A DNA stretch of 32,354 bases from Chloroflexia bacterium (GTDB taxonomy: Bacteria; Chloroflexota; Chloroflexia; Thermomicrobiales; JALYUS01). A program made the translations under genes and the position numbers. The stretch is from assembly GCA_025928215.1 (NCBI GenBank), contig JAICJW010000003.1:1-32354 (forward strand). The letters are read 5' to 3'. The notes beneath the pieces were generated by a model. It worked only from the letters and a program-made list of their open reading frames with translations. It was not told the origin of the DNA and ran no database searches. Below are positions 9,115 to 16,620 of this stretch, in pieces; position 1 is the stretch's first letter, and each line of letters opens with the position of its first letter.

Positions 9115-9255
9115 TCAACCTCACCCCCGGCCCCTCTCCGTCAAGCGGCAAGGGGTGACTCGTTGCGTTAGCGGGGTATTTCCCAAACCCCCCGATCTCC
9201 AAGAAGTTGCTTCCCCGCGTCATCGCAACGGAGAGGGGGCCGGGGGTGAGGTTGA
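9115..9255. repeat. MITE-like/extragenic palindromic element
   Basis: Terminal arms TCAACCTCACCCCCGGCCCCTCTCCGT (9115-9141) and ACGGAGAGGGGGCCGGGGGTGAGGTTGA (9228-9255) are near-perfect reverse complements (one indel). A further inner similarity is CGTTGCG...GCGGGG / CCCCGC...CGCAACG. Confidence 0.8.
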
Positions 9256-9303
9256 TTAGCGATCCATGAGCGAATCTTCCTCGCGCGATGGAGACGATCC
9301 CTG

Positions 9304-9312
9304 TGGTATAAT
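9304..9312 (+). promoter_or_regulatory. Candidate extended -10 promoter upstream of resB
   Basis: TGGTATAAT at 9304-9312 (TGn + TATAAT); no clear -35. About 80 bp before the ATG at 9393. Confidence 0.35.
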
Positions 9313-9392
9313 TCCGCCTGGTTGGAGTGGTGTGCGGGCGGCTCACGGACGCCACTTCCGTGACCGTGGATGCAAACAACGGAGTTTGCCCC

Positions 9393-10907
9393 ATGTCTCC
9401 CTCACCGACGACCGACACCCCGACAACGACTGCGCGGCGCACCCTGACGGCGGCCCTCGATGCTGTCTGGTGGTTTTTCACCTCCGTTCGTGTCGCCCTC
9501 TGGTTGATCGGCACGACGATTGCCTGGGTATTGATGGCCACACTGGCGCAATCAACCTTCCCGGCATCGGTCGCACGGGCTATCCCCGTCACCGCTGGTC
9601 TGATGCAACGCTGGGCACGCTGGGCGGTCTGGGAATCTCCCCTCTTCCTGCTCACGCTCGGCCTGCTCGCCGTGAGTATCATCCTTGGCGGGATGGTGAA
9701 CCGCTGGCCCGGCATCGCGCAGCGCATCTGGCGGCCCGGCCTCCGCACCTCCACGGGCTTCTTCAGCGCCGTCAAGACCTCCAGGGAACTCGATCTGCCA
9801 ACGCCGGAGGCGGGCGTGAACGCGTTCACGGCGGTGTTGGGCGCGCATCGCTATCGCACGCTCGCCTGGCGCGATGAGAAGAGCGGTGCGACCCATCTCT
9901 ATGGCGACAAGAACCGCTATAGCCTCCTGGCGACCTTTCCGTTTCATACCGGCCTCGTGCTCTTGATGTTCGGCGCGTTGATCGCCGCGATGCTCGGCTG
10001 GCGCGAAATTGGCTTCCTCGTGCCGGACGGCTCTATCCGCCCCGTCGGGCATGGCACCGGCTTGAGCATTCGGAACAATGGCTTCATAGATGCCTATTAC
10101 ACCGATGGGCGCGCGCGGGATTACTACTCGGATATCACGATCTATCAAAACAACCAGGTCGTGAAGACGGGCCGTCTGCGCGTGAACAGCCCGATCAGTT
10201 ACGGCGGGGTGTCGCTGCATCAGGCGACGTACGGGCAGGCGGCGAAGTTCGTCATTACCGACACGGCGACGGGCGCGGTTCGCTGGGACGACAGTATTCC
10301 GATCTATGTCTCCGATGATCGAACGTTCGCGCGGCAGTTCACGGACGCGCTGGGGGAATTCGAGCCAACCGGCGTGCAACGGCTGGACGATCTCGGCCTC
10401 ACCGTGCGTCTGGTCGCCTCCGCCGGGTCGCAGGATGAGAAGATTGGCGTCGGACAGATGGCGATTGCCATCTTCGACAACCGGGCGGTAAAAGCGGGGT
10501 CTGCGCCGATTGGCACGGGCAAACTCGATCCGGGTGGCTCGCTCACGCTTGGCGGCCTGACCTTCACCTTTCAGCGCGAGGTGCGCTTCACGGGTTTGCA
10601 GATCACCCACAATCCGGGGCTGCCGATCATCATTGCGGCGGCAGCGATAATCTTTTTCAGTATTATGGTGACGTTCTACCTGCCGCACCGCCGCGTACGC
10701 GCGCTGGTCGTGCCGCAACCGGATGGCGCCGCCCGGATGCTCGTTGGCGCGCAGGTGAAACTGGATATTTTCGGTGCGAAGGAGTTTGAGCGGCTCGCGG
10801 GGGAGATCGGCGAGCGCGTCGAGAGCGCGGCGCGCGACGGCACCGGCCCACCGACGCCGGATCGTATGCGACCGGAGCCGGAGCCTGCGGCGCTCGTCAG
10901 TGATTAA
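9393..10907 (+). CDS. resB: Cytochrome c biogenesis protein ResB
   Basis: SVRVALWLIGTTIAWVLMATLAQ start region, FPFHTGLVLLMFGALIAA TM, extracytoplasmic domain with INSPISYGGVSLHQATYGQ-type motif, terminal TM PGLPIIIAAAAIIFFSIMVTFYLPHRRV. Confidence 0.93.
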   Translation: MSPSPTTDTPTTTARRTLTAALDAVWWFFTSVRVALWLIGTTIAWVLMATLAQSTFPASVARAIPVTAGLMQRWARWAVWESPLFLLTLGLLAVSIILGGMVNRWPGIAQRIWRPGLRTSTGFFSAVKTSRELDLPTPEAGVNAFTAVLGAHRYRTLAWRDEKSGATHLYGDKNRYSLLATFPFHTGLVLLMFGALIAAMLGWREIGFLVPDGSIRPVGHGTGLSIRNNGFIDAYYTDGRARDYYSDITIYQNNQVVKTGRLRVNSPISYGGVSLHQATYGQAAKFVITDTATGAVRWDDSIPIYVSDDRTFARQFTDALGEFEPTGVQRLDDLGLTVRLVASAGSQDEKIGVGQMAIAIFDNRAVKAGSAPIGTGKLDPGGSLTLGGLTFTFQREVRFTGLQITHNPGLPIIIAAAAIIFFSIMVTFYLPHRRVRALVVPQPDGAARMLVGAQVKLDIFGAKEFERLAGEIGERVESAARDGTGPPTPDRMRPEPEPAALVSD

Positions 10908-10941
10908 TCCGCGCGTTCAGCGGATGAAGGGGTAGTGCAAT

Positions 10942-11865
10942 ATGCTGGGAGCATTGAAGTTTTCATCCTACTGTCTGTACGGCGCGCTCGTCTGCGCTGT
11001 CGCGTCCACGATCCTCTACGCCGTCTATGGGGTCGGGCTTTTTCGTCTCCGTGCGGCGCGGATGCAGACAACGACGGGTGATACGATCACCACCGGCGTG
11101 ACCGCGCATCGCACGACGGAAGGGCCGACGATGGCCGGCTACCTCGCCACCTACATGCAGCGATCCGCCTTGCTCTTCATGATCGGCGCGCTCGTCTTCC
11201 GCACCCTCGTCTCGAAGCGTGGCCCGTACGGCAACATGTATGAGTTCGCGCTCGCCTTCGCGACGACGATCTGCCTCGCCTACTACATCATGTCGCGCCT
11301 CTATCCGGTCAAGGCGCTCGGCGCGATGGCGATGGCGGCGGCGTCCGCGATCATGCTCTACGGCATCTCCCGCCCCGCCTCCGAGAAGAATGTTGCGGGT
11401 CTCATCCCCGCCTTGCAGAGCAAATGGATCGCCATTCACGTGCCGATGGCGATGCTCGCTTACGGCTTCTTCACGATCGGCTTCGCGGCGGGCGTGATGT
11501 ACCTGTTGCAGGAGCGATTGAAGACGGACAAACTGCCGTCGCTCGACGTGCTCGATGAGGTGGGCTACCGGGCGACGGTCGTTGGCTTCCCGCTGATGTT
11601 CCTCACGCTCGTGCTCGGCGGCATCTGGGCATCGGAGGCATGGGGCGGCTTCTGGACGTGGGACCCGAAGGAGACCTCGGCGCTGGTGACGTGGCTGATC
11701 TATGGCTTCTACATGCATGCGCGCGTCGTCCGGGGCACGAAGGGGCGCGGCACGGCGATCATCCTGATCGTCGGTTTCGTGGCGACGATCTTCACCTATT
11801 TCGGCAACTACTGGTTCACCGGATTGCACGGTTTCATCGGGCCGGGTGGCCTCGGGGGTAGTTGA
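10942..11865 (+). CDS. ccsA: Cytochrome c biogenesis protein CcsA/CcsB (ResC)
   Basis: Heme-handling WWD-like motif ASEAWGGFWTWDPKETSALVTWLIYGFYMHAR; polytopic. Confidence 0.95.
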   Translation: MLGALKFSSYCLYGALVCAVASTILYAVYGVGLFRLRAARMQTTTGDTITTGVTAHRTTEGPTMAGYLATYMQRSALLFMIGALVFRTLVSKRGPYGNMYEFALAFATTICLAYYIMSRLYPVKALGAMAMAAASAIMLYGISRPASEKNVAGLIPALQSKWIAIHVPMAMLAYGFFTIGFAAGVMYLLQERLKTDKLPSLDVLDEVGYRATVVGFPLMFLTLVLGGIWASEAWGGFWTWDPKETSALVTWLIYGFYMHARVVRGTKGRGTAIILIVGFVATIFTYFGNYWFTGLHGFIGPGGLGGS

Positions 11866-11869
11866 ATCA

Positions 11870-12472
11870 ATGGCGGATTCGACGCACGACGCCATCACGC
11901 CGGAGACGGCGCCACCGCTGCGAACGCTGCCGCGCGGCGTGCAGGTCGGTGTCGGCCTGCTCCTCGCCGCCGCGATGATCCTCGGCGTCGCGCTCTTTAA
12001 TCGGGAGAACGGCGGCGCGGGCCTCACGGATCCGGGTCGCACCGTTCCGCGCGTGGGCGACCGGCTGGCCGCCCTGCCCCTGACGACGATGGACGGCGCG
12101 CCGTTTGATATGGCGACGTTGAACGGTCATCCGGTCTGGGTCAATTTCTGGGCTTCGTGGTGCGGGCCATGTAAGGCGGAGATGCCTGACCTGCAAACCG
12201 TCTACGCGCAGGAGCGCGCCGCGCATCCCGATCTCATCCTGCTCCTCGTCAATACCGCCGATGTGCGGCAGGACGGGGTGAAGTATTATCAGGACTTGCG
12301 GATGACCGGCACGCTCGTCTTCAACGACGGCTCGCGCGATGTCGGGCCGTACCGGATCACGAACTTCCCGACGCATCTGATGATTGACCGCAATGGCGTC
12401 GTCCAGCGTGTCTTGCAGCAATCGCTCGACCCGGATACCGCGCGCCAGGAATTGCAACATATCGTCGGCTAG
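11870..12472 (+). CDS. TlpA/ResA-family thiol-disulfide oxidoreductase
   Basis: N-terminal TM anchor, VWVNFWASWCGPCKAEMPDLQTVY (WCGPC active site), FPTHLMIDRNGVV. Confidence 0.94.
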   Translation: MADSTHDAITPETAPPLRTLPRGVQVGVGLLLAAAMILGVALFNRENGGAGLTDPGRTVPRVGDRLAALPLTTMDGAPFDMATLNGHPVWVNFWASWCGPCKAEMPDLQTVYAQERAAHPDLILLLVNTADVRQDGVKYYQDLRMTGTLVFNDGSRDVGPYRITNFPTHLMIDRNGVVQRVLQQSLDPDTARQELQHIVG

Positions 12473-12481
12473 CGCGGCGAA

Positions 12482-12510
12482 TTGCACGCCCCCGCGCCGC
12501 ATGGTACGAT
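12482..12510 (+). promoter_or_regulatory. Candidate sigma-70 promoter for tRNA-Lys
   Basis: TTGCAC (12482-12487) - 17 bp - TACGAT (12505-12510), about 17 bp upstream of the tRNA 5' end. Confidence 0.45.
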
Positions 12511-12527
12511 TTCGGCTGATGGGCAGT

Positions 12528-12602
12528 GGGCCTGTAGCTCAGCGGTAGAGCAGTGGACTTTTAATCCATTGGTCGTGGGTTCGAATCCCACCGGGCTCAC
12601 CA
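12528..12602 (+). tRNA. tRNA-Lys(TTT), CCA encoded
   Basis: GGGCCTG acceptor / CGGGCTC, D-arm TAGCTCAGCGGTAGAGCA, anticodon loop CTTTTAA (TTT), T-arm GTGGGTTCGAATCCCAC, ACCA end. Confidence 0.95.
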
Positions 12603-13020
12603 TGTTTTTCATGGTATATCAGCGAAATGACGAGTAGCGGGGTTCGAAGTTGGCTTCCCGCCATGCCCGTTGCAAGCAATATGAGCCACAGCGGGGCGTA
12701 GGGCGCGCCCTGAGCCATTGTGAGGAACGTTCGTGCTTCGGTTGCGTTCCACCACCCGTATTTGCGGGCGTATGCCCTTCGGCGGCTTAACGGCATCTGC
12801 CACGTTGCGATTGACAAGGCCTTGCTCGAAAGCGTGTTGCAGGGATTCGCGCATGATGCTGTGCAGGTACTTCACCGTGCGCGGCGACAACCCTCCCTCC
12901 TTGCCGTCCATTCGCCCGTCGCGCAGCTTTTCGCTGTAGAAATCGCGTAGTTGCGTAGGTGTCAGCCGCATGCTCGCCGCGCACAGCGATAGATGATGCG
13001 CATCCAGGGCGTCGCGGACC
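12603..13020 (-). pseudogene. Tyrosine recombinase/integrase remnant (frameshifted, both ends truncated)
   Basis: Minus-strand frame 12609-12971 gives a core-binding-domain-like RLTPTQLRDFYSEKLRDG...LSPRTVKYLHSIMRESLQHAFEQGLVNRNVADAVKPPKG. It continues in another minus frame (12539-12817) as RKYGWWNATEARTFLTMAQGAPYAPLWLILLATGM. The catalytic HxxR...Y region is missing. Directly abuts tRNA-Lys. Confidence 0.82.
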
Positions 13021-13077
13021 CTCCATGTGCTAAGATGGCCGCGTCGGAATCAGGTACAACAAAAAGGGGGGCGGACC

Positions 13078-14322
13078 ATGGCACCACGAGCGGCCGGGCA
13101 TGCCGACGTGCAGGACGTGACAGCGGGCAGGGCATTGAAGCGGCGGGGCATCCTCGCGGCAGCGGGAGCGGTCGTGGCAGGGTTCGTCGCCAAGCAGACG
13201 AGCCAACCCGTGGAGGCCGGCATCGACGGTGATGTCGTCGCCGCCGGATTGACCGTTGTGGCCGCCGCCACCGGCCTCCGCAACAACTTGGGTGGCAACT
13301 TTGTCACGCCCACGCTGACATGCATGCGAGGGCCGGACAACCAATTCCCCCCGCCGGGAAACTATGTAGCCAATGTTGCGTTGGTCGCGGACAGCAAGAG
13401 CAGCTCCGACGCAATCGGCGTTTGGGCGCTCGGGGATACGGCTATCCTCGCAGATGGCGGGGGGGCTGGTGTGCAAGCATACGCCGGCGCAGCTACCAGC
13501 ATCGCGGTGATGGGGCAGGCCGACCCGGCGGGCGCCATCGGCGCCATCGGCAAGAGCAGCGCCGGCGTCGGCATCAAGGGGGTCTCCGACACCGGCTTCC
13601 CGATCATCGGGCAGGCGGTCGCCCTCTGGAGCACCAACCCCGGCACTCTCGGTGTCGGCACGGCGGGGCCGGGGGTGCAAGGACAGTCGGCGGCGGGGCA
13701 TGGCTTGATTGGCTACACCAGTGCCAGCGACGGCCATGCCGCTCTCATCGGCTACGCACAGGCAGCGGGAGGGGTCGGGCTGATCGGGGTGGCACCCGGC
13801 AGCGCCGGACACTGGGCGGGGGTCTTCTACGGTGATGTCCATATCAATGGTACGACGAGCGCGCCCGTGCATACCACCGTGGTCAAGCATGCGGGAGACA
13901 ACACCTCCCGCGCCCTCTACAGCACGATATCACCCGAATCGTGGGTGGAGGACTTCGGCAACGGGACGCTGGCCGGGGGCAAAGCCAACATCGCCCTCGA
14001 TGCGGACTTCGCGGCGTTGGTGGACACGCGCACCATGCACCTCTTCATGACGGCACATGGGCCGCACTACCTGCACGTCGAGCAGCAGACGGTGGCGGGA
14101 TTCACGGTAGTCGCGACGGCAATCGGGAGCGGACAGGCAGGCGGACCGAAGCCAGCGGAGGGAGGGGGGACGTTCTCATGGCGGGTGGTAGCGAAGCGGA
14201 AGGACATTGTGGGGGAACGGCTGGCTAAGGTGCCGCCGCCGCTGCCGCTGAAGTCGATGACGCCGATCACGGTGCCGGAGACGCCCGCAGTCAAGCCACC
14301 ACCAAGAAGACCTAGCGAATGA
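13078..14322 (+). CDS. Putative Tat-exported Gly/Ala-rich repeat surface protein with C-terminal adhesin/stalk-like domain
   Basis: Tat-like RRGILAAAGAVVAGFVA. Degenerate repeats such as GAIGAIGKSSAGVGIKGVSDTG / GVGTAGPGVQGQSAAGHGLIGYTSASDGHAALIGYAQAAGGVGLIGVA. C-terminal ESWVEDFGNGTLAGGKANIALDADFAALVDTRTMHLFMTAHG...FSWRVVAKRKDI. ATG preceded by AAAAAGGGGGG. Confidence 0.7.
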   Translation: MAPRAAGHADVQDVTAGRALKRRGILAAAGAVVAGFVAKQTSQPVEAGIDGDVVAAGLTVVAAATGLRNNLGGNFVTPTLTCMRGPDNQFPPPGNYVANVALVADSKSSSDAIGVWALGDTAILADGGGAGVQAYAGAATSIAVMGQADPAGAIGAIGKSSAGVGIKGVSDTGFPIIGQAVALWSTNPGTLGVGTAGPGVQGQSAAGHGLIGYTSASDGHAALIGYAQAAGGVGLIGVAPGSAGHWAGVFYGDVHINGTTSAPVHTTVVKHAGDNTSRALYSTISPESWVEDFGNGTLAGGKANIALDADFAALVDTRTMHLFMTAHGPHYLHVEQQTVAGFTVVATAIGSGQAGGPKPAEGGGTFSWRVVAKRKDIVGERLAKVPPPLPLKSMTPITVPETPAVKPPPRRPSE

Positions 14323-14526
14323 GACAGCATGAGGCGTGACTACTGCCGACGCGGGCAAACATCGTTCCGCCATCGGGAGATTGCGCGTCGCGTGCTATCT
14401 ATCCGTCTATCCGTCGAATGGCCCCATCTTCGTCTTGGAGTTGACCCGATTCCGTACCGGGGTAACTCCAATCGTAGTGCGCGTAACAACGGTAGACACG
14501 ATACGGTTAGCGAGCGGCTTATGCAA

Positions 14527-15216
14527 CTACCCGCCGTAGCCGAACGAGTCGGTAGCGCCAAAGTCTATCGTCGCGATTACCTGCCCGAACTCACCGTCGA
14601 GCACGCCCTCTCTGTCGGGCGAGCACCGATAAATGATAACGGCCTCATCACCGCCAACTTGCCCGACCCACGTCGTGCCAGAGATTTGCAGTCCGTTATC
14701 CCGTTGGTAGTAGTGAAACTGACCAATATTCCCCTGATACGCGCCAACCTGTTGCTGTTGAGGTGCGCTCGTCACGACAAGAGACGTAATGTTGTCCCCC
14801 TTCCCGAACGTGTTCATTTCAGATTGCCAGGTTGACGCGTAGTCCCCACCTCTCGCACCTGGAAATCGGTAGATGTCGAGGGCTTCGAAATCAAACACGT
14901 TCGACGGTGAGGAGAGCGCGAAGCGATTCGGACTGTTGTGCTCCGGATCTTCGACGAGAGAGGGTGGGGCGAAAAAGCGAACATGGATGAGCGGATAGAA
15001 GGCAACCCATGAGCCGTATGCGGGCTGGATATCCGATCCGTAGCCAGCAGAGACACCGGAAGCCACCGCTGCAACGTTTATTGTTGGCAGTCGCGCCGTC
15101 GTCGAGATCGGCACGCTCCGCGTTGCGCCAACCACCACTGTGAGTGTGGCCACACCATTCGGCGTCGGGATCGGTGCGGGGGGAACTGCTGGATTCTGAG
15201 TAGGCAGTACACCCAT
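14527..15216 (-). CDS. Hypothetical protein (island cargo)
   Basis: 229-aa ORF between the tRNA repeats; no family recognised from the translation. Pro-rich N-terminus, aromatic C-terminal half. Confidence 0.5.
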   Translation of the reverse strand: MGVLPTQNPAVPPAPIPTPNGVATLTVVVGATRSVPISTTARLPTINVAAVASGVSAGYGSDIQPAYGSWVAFYPLIHVRFFAPPSLVEDPEHNSPNRFALSSPSNVFDFEALDIYRFPGARGGDYASTWQSEMNTFGKGDNITSLVVTSAPQQQQVGAYQGNIGQFHYYQRDNGLQISGTTWVGQVGGDEAVIIYRCSPDREGVLDGEFGQVIATIDFGATDSFGYGG

Positions 15217-15278
15217 AGCCGCCGACTCTTACCCTCCTACGCCTACGCGCCCTGCGCCTCGAATTTTGCCACGTACAA

Positions 15279-15319
15279 TTAATCCATTGACGTGAGTTCG
15301 AATCTCACCGGGATCACCA
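15279..15319 (+). repeat. Diverged duplicate of tRNA-Lys 3' end (candidate distal att site)
   Basis: TTAATCCATTGACGTGAGTTCGAATCTCACCGGGATCACCA vs tRNA TTAATCCATTGGTCGTGGGTTCGAATCCCACCGGGCTCACCA. Confidence 0.8.
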
Positions 15320-15405
15320 AGTAGAGAAACAGAAACCCTCTGCCGTTCGGTGGCGCGTTCCTTTATTCTCTCACATTCATTCCAAGCGATACTCATGGTA
15401 CACGT

Positions 15406-16536
15406 TCACTGATAGATGACGACGAGGGGGCTGGGATCGAGGGCGACGATGTCGGCGGGAGTCATCAGCGGCTTGTCCTGTTTATAGAAGAGTTTGATGC
15501 CGCCATACTGGATCAGTTCGTCGTGGACGAACTTCGTGTAGTTGCCGCTTTTCGCGCCGGGCGCACCGAACCCGTCCATCACCGTCACCAACTGGACATG
15601 CGGAGTCGGTTTGATATTCGCTTTGTCCGGCAGCATATCATCGCGGAACTGGTGAATCACCAGCACCTTATCAGTGATGCCATTGTGCGTCACGATGTCC
15701 GCAAGCATCGTCGCGGCAGTCTTTACTTCCGCGGCGCTGACGCTACCGAAGACCTCGCCCGGCACTTCGCCGTGTTGGACGTGGAATTCGGGGTCAATGG
15801 CGAGATGCACATAGGGGCGTTTGAGGACCGGCGCGAGCCGTGTCACCTCGTTCGCCATGGTGTCATATCCCAGTTGAATATCGAGAAGCAGCAAGCAGTC
15901 GTTCTGCGCCGCGATGTCCGCGTATTCCTCGATCAGGGGGAGGCGCGTCCGGTTGAGGTAGAGGCCATCGTCACCGGGCGTATCGGAGGCGACGGAGGCG
16001 ATCAATTCAATCGTCGGGATCGCCGGTCGGGAAGGGTCGGCGGTGTGATAGGCGGCGGCTTGCGCCTTGAGTTTGGCGATCATCGCCGCCGGTGTGGCGA
16101 ATTCACCGAGGATGCCGAGCCGGTTGTTGTCGGGATGGCCATAGCATGTGACGAGGCGACTGGTGAGGAGCGGGCCGTTCGGCACGACTGGCGCGGGCGT
16201 CGGCGTTGGCGGGGTCGGCGTTGGTGTCGGTTCGCTCGCCCGCAGGCCGACGGCGCGCGCCGCAACGAGCGGGATGACCGGCGGAGCAATCGTCGGTACC
16301 GCCGTTGGCTCGCGCGTCGCCTCCATCGTCGGCGCGATGAACTCCGTACCCGCGAACGCGGAACCGGGCGACGTGGCGCGCGGACGCTCGTGATTGTCTG
16401 GCACGCTCTCGCCGAAGCGAGGCAGCGCGATCGCACCAACGAGAATCAAGACAAGCACGGCGATCATCCGGACACGCCGCGCCGCAAGACCTTTCACCCT
16501 ACTGCACACTCCCTTCATGCGCACCGCCACGGGCAT
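15406..16536 (-). CDS. Secreted/membrane-anchored hypothetical protein with Pro/Thr linker and putative TIM-barrel-like domain
   Basis: N-terminal TM (MIAVLVLILVGAIALP), linker SEPTPTPTPPTPTPAPV, soluble domain with LLLLDIQLGYDTMANEV...PYVHLAIDPEFHVQ. Start codon uncertain. Confidence 0.65.
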   Translation of the reverse strand: MPVAVRMKGVCSRVKGLAARRVRMIAVLVLILVGAIALPRFGESVPDNHERPRATSPGSAFAGTEFIAPTMEATREPTAVPTIAPPVIPLVAARAVGLRASEPTPTPTPPTPTPAPVVPNGPLLTSRLVTCYGHPDNNRLGILGEFATPAAMIAKLKAQAAAYHTADPSRPAIPTIELIASVASDTPGDDGLYLNRTRLPLIEEYADIAAQNDCLLLLDIQLGYDTMANEVTRLAPVLKRPYVHLAIDPEFHVQHGEVPGEVFGSVSAAEVKTAATMLADIVTHNGITDKVLVIHQFRDDMLPDKANIKPTPHVQLVTVMDGFGAPGAKSGNYTKFVHDELIQYGGIKLFYKQDKPLMTPADIVALDPSPLVVIYQ

Positions 16537-16620
16537 GCCCGCGTAACCGAACCCCGGCGTCCCTATTGCAAGGGGTTCGCCACGAGAGATGCGAGCCTGT
16601 TGGCCCGATGAGAAGAACGA

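Larger units (their letters stand above)
12561..15319. mobile_element. Relic tRNA-integrated element (tRNA-Lys 3' end direct repeats flanking integrase remnant plus two cargo genes)
   Basis: Direct repeat of the tRNA 3' end at 12561-12602 and 15279-15319 (roughly 37 of 42 positions alike, one 1-nt gap) with an integrase remnant just inside the left copy. Confidence 0.72.

Noticed and set aside
12539-12598. Peptide GEPGGIRTHDQWIKSPLLYR at the end of the ORF 12539-12817
   Set aside because: This is antisense translation of the tRNA, a known spurious annotation pattern, not protein-coding. Only the upstream part of that frame is integrase-like.
14329-14835. 168-aa plus-strand ORF in the island
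   Set aside because: Arg-rich composition and overlaps the more plausible minus-strand ORF 14527-15216; no recognisable domain.
15275-15319. Second tRNA gene
   Set aside because: Only the 3' half is present (no D-arm or 5' acceptor) and the anticodon/variable region is disrupted; treated as an att-type duplicate.
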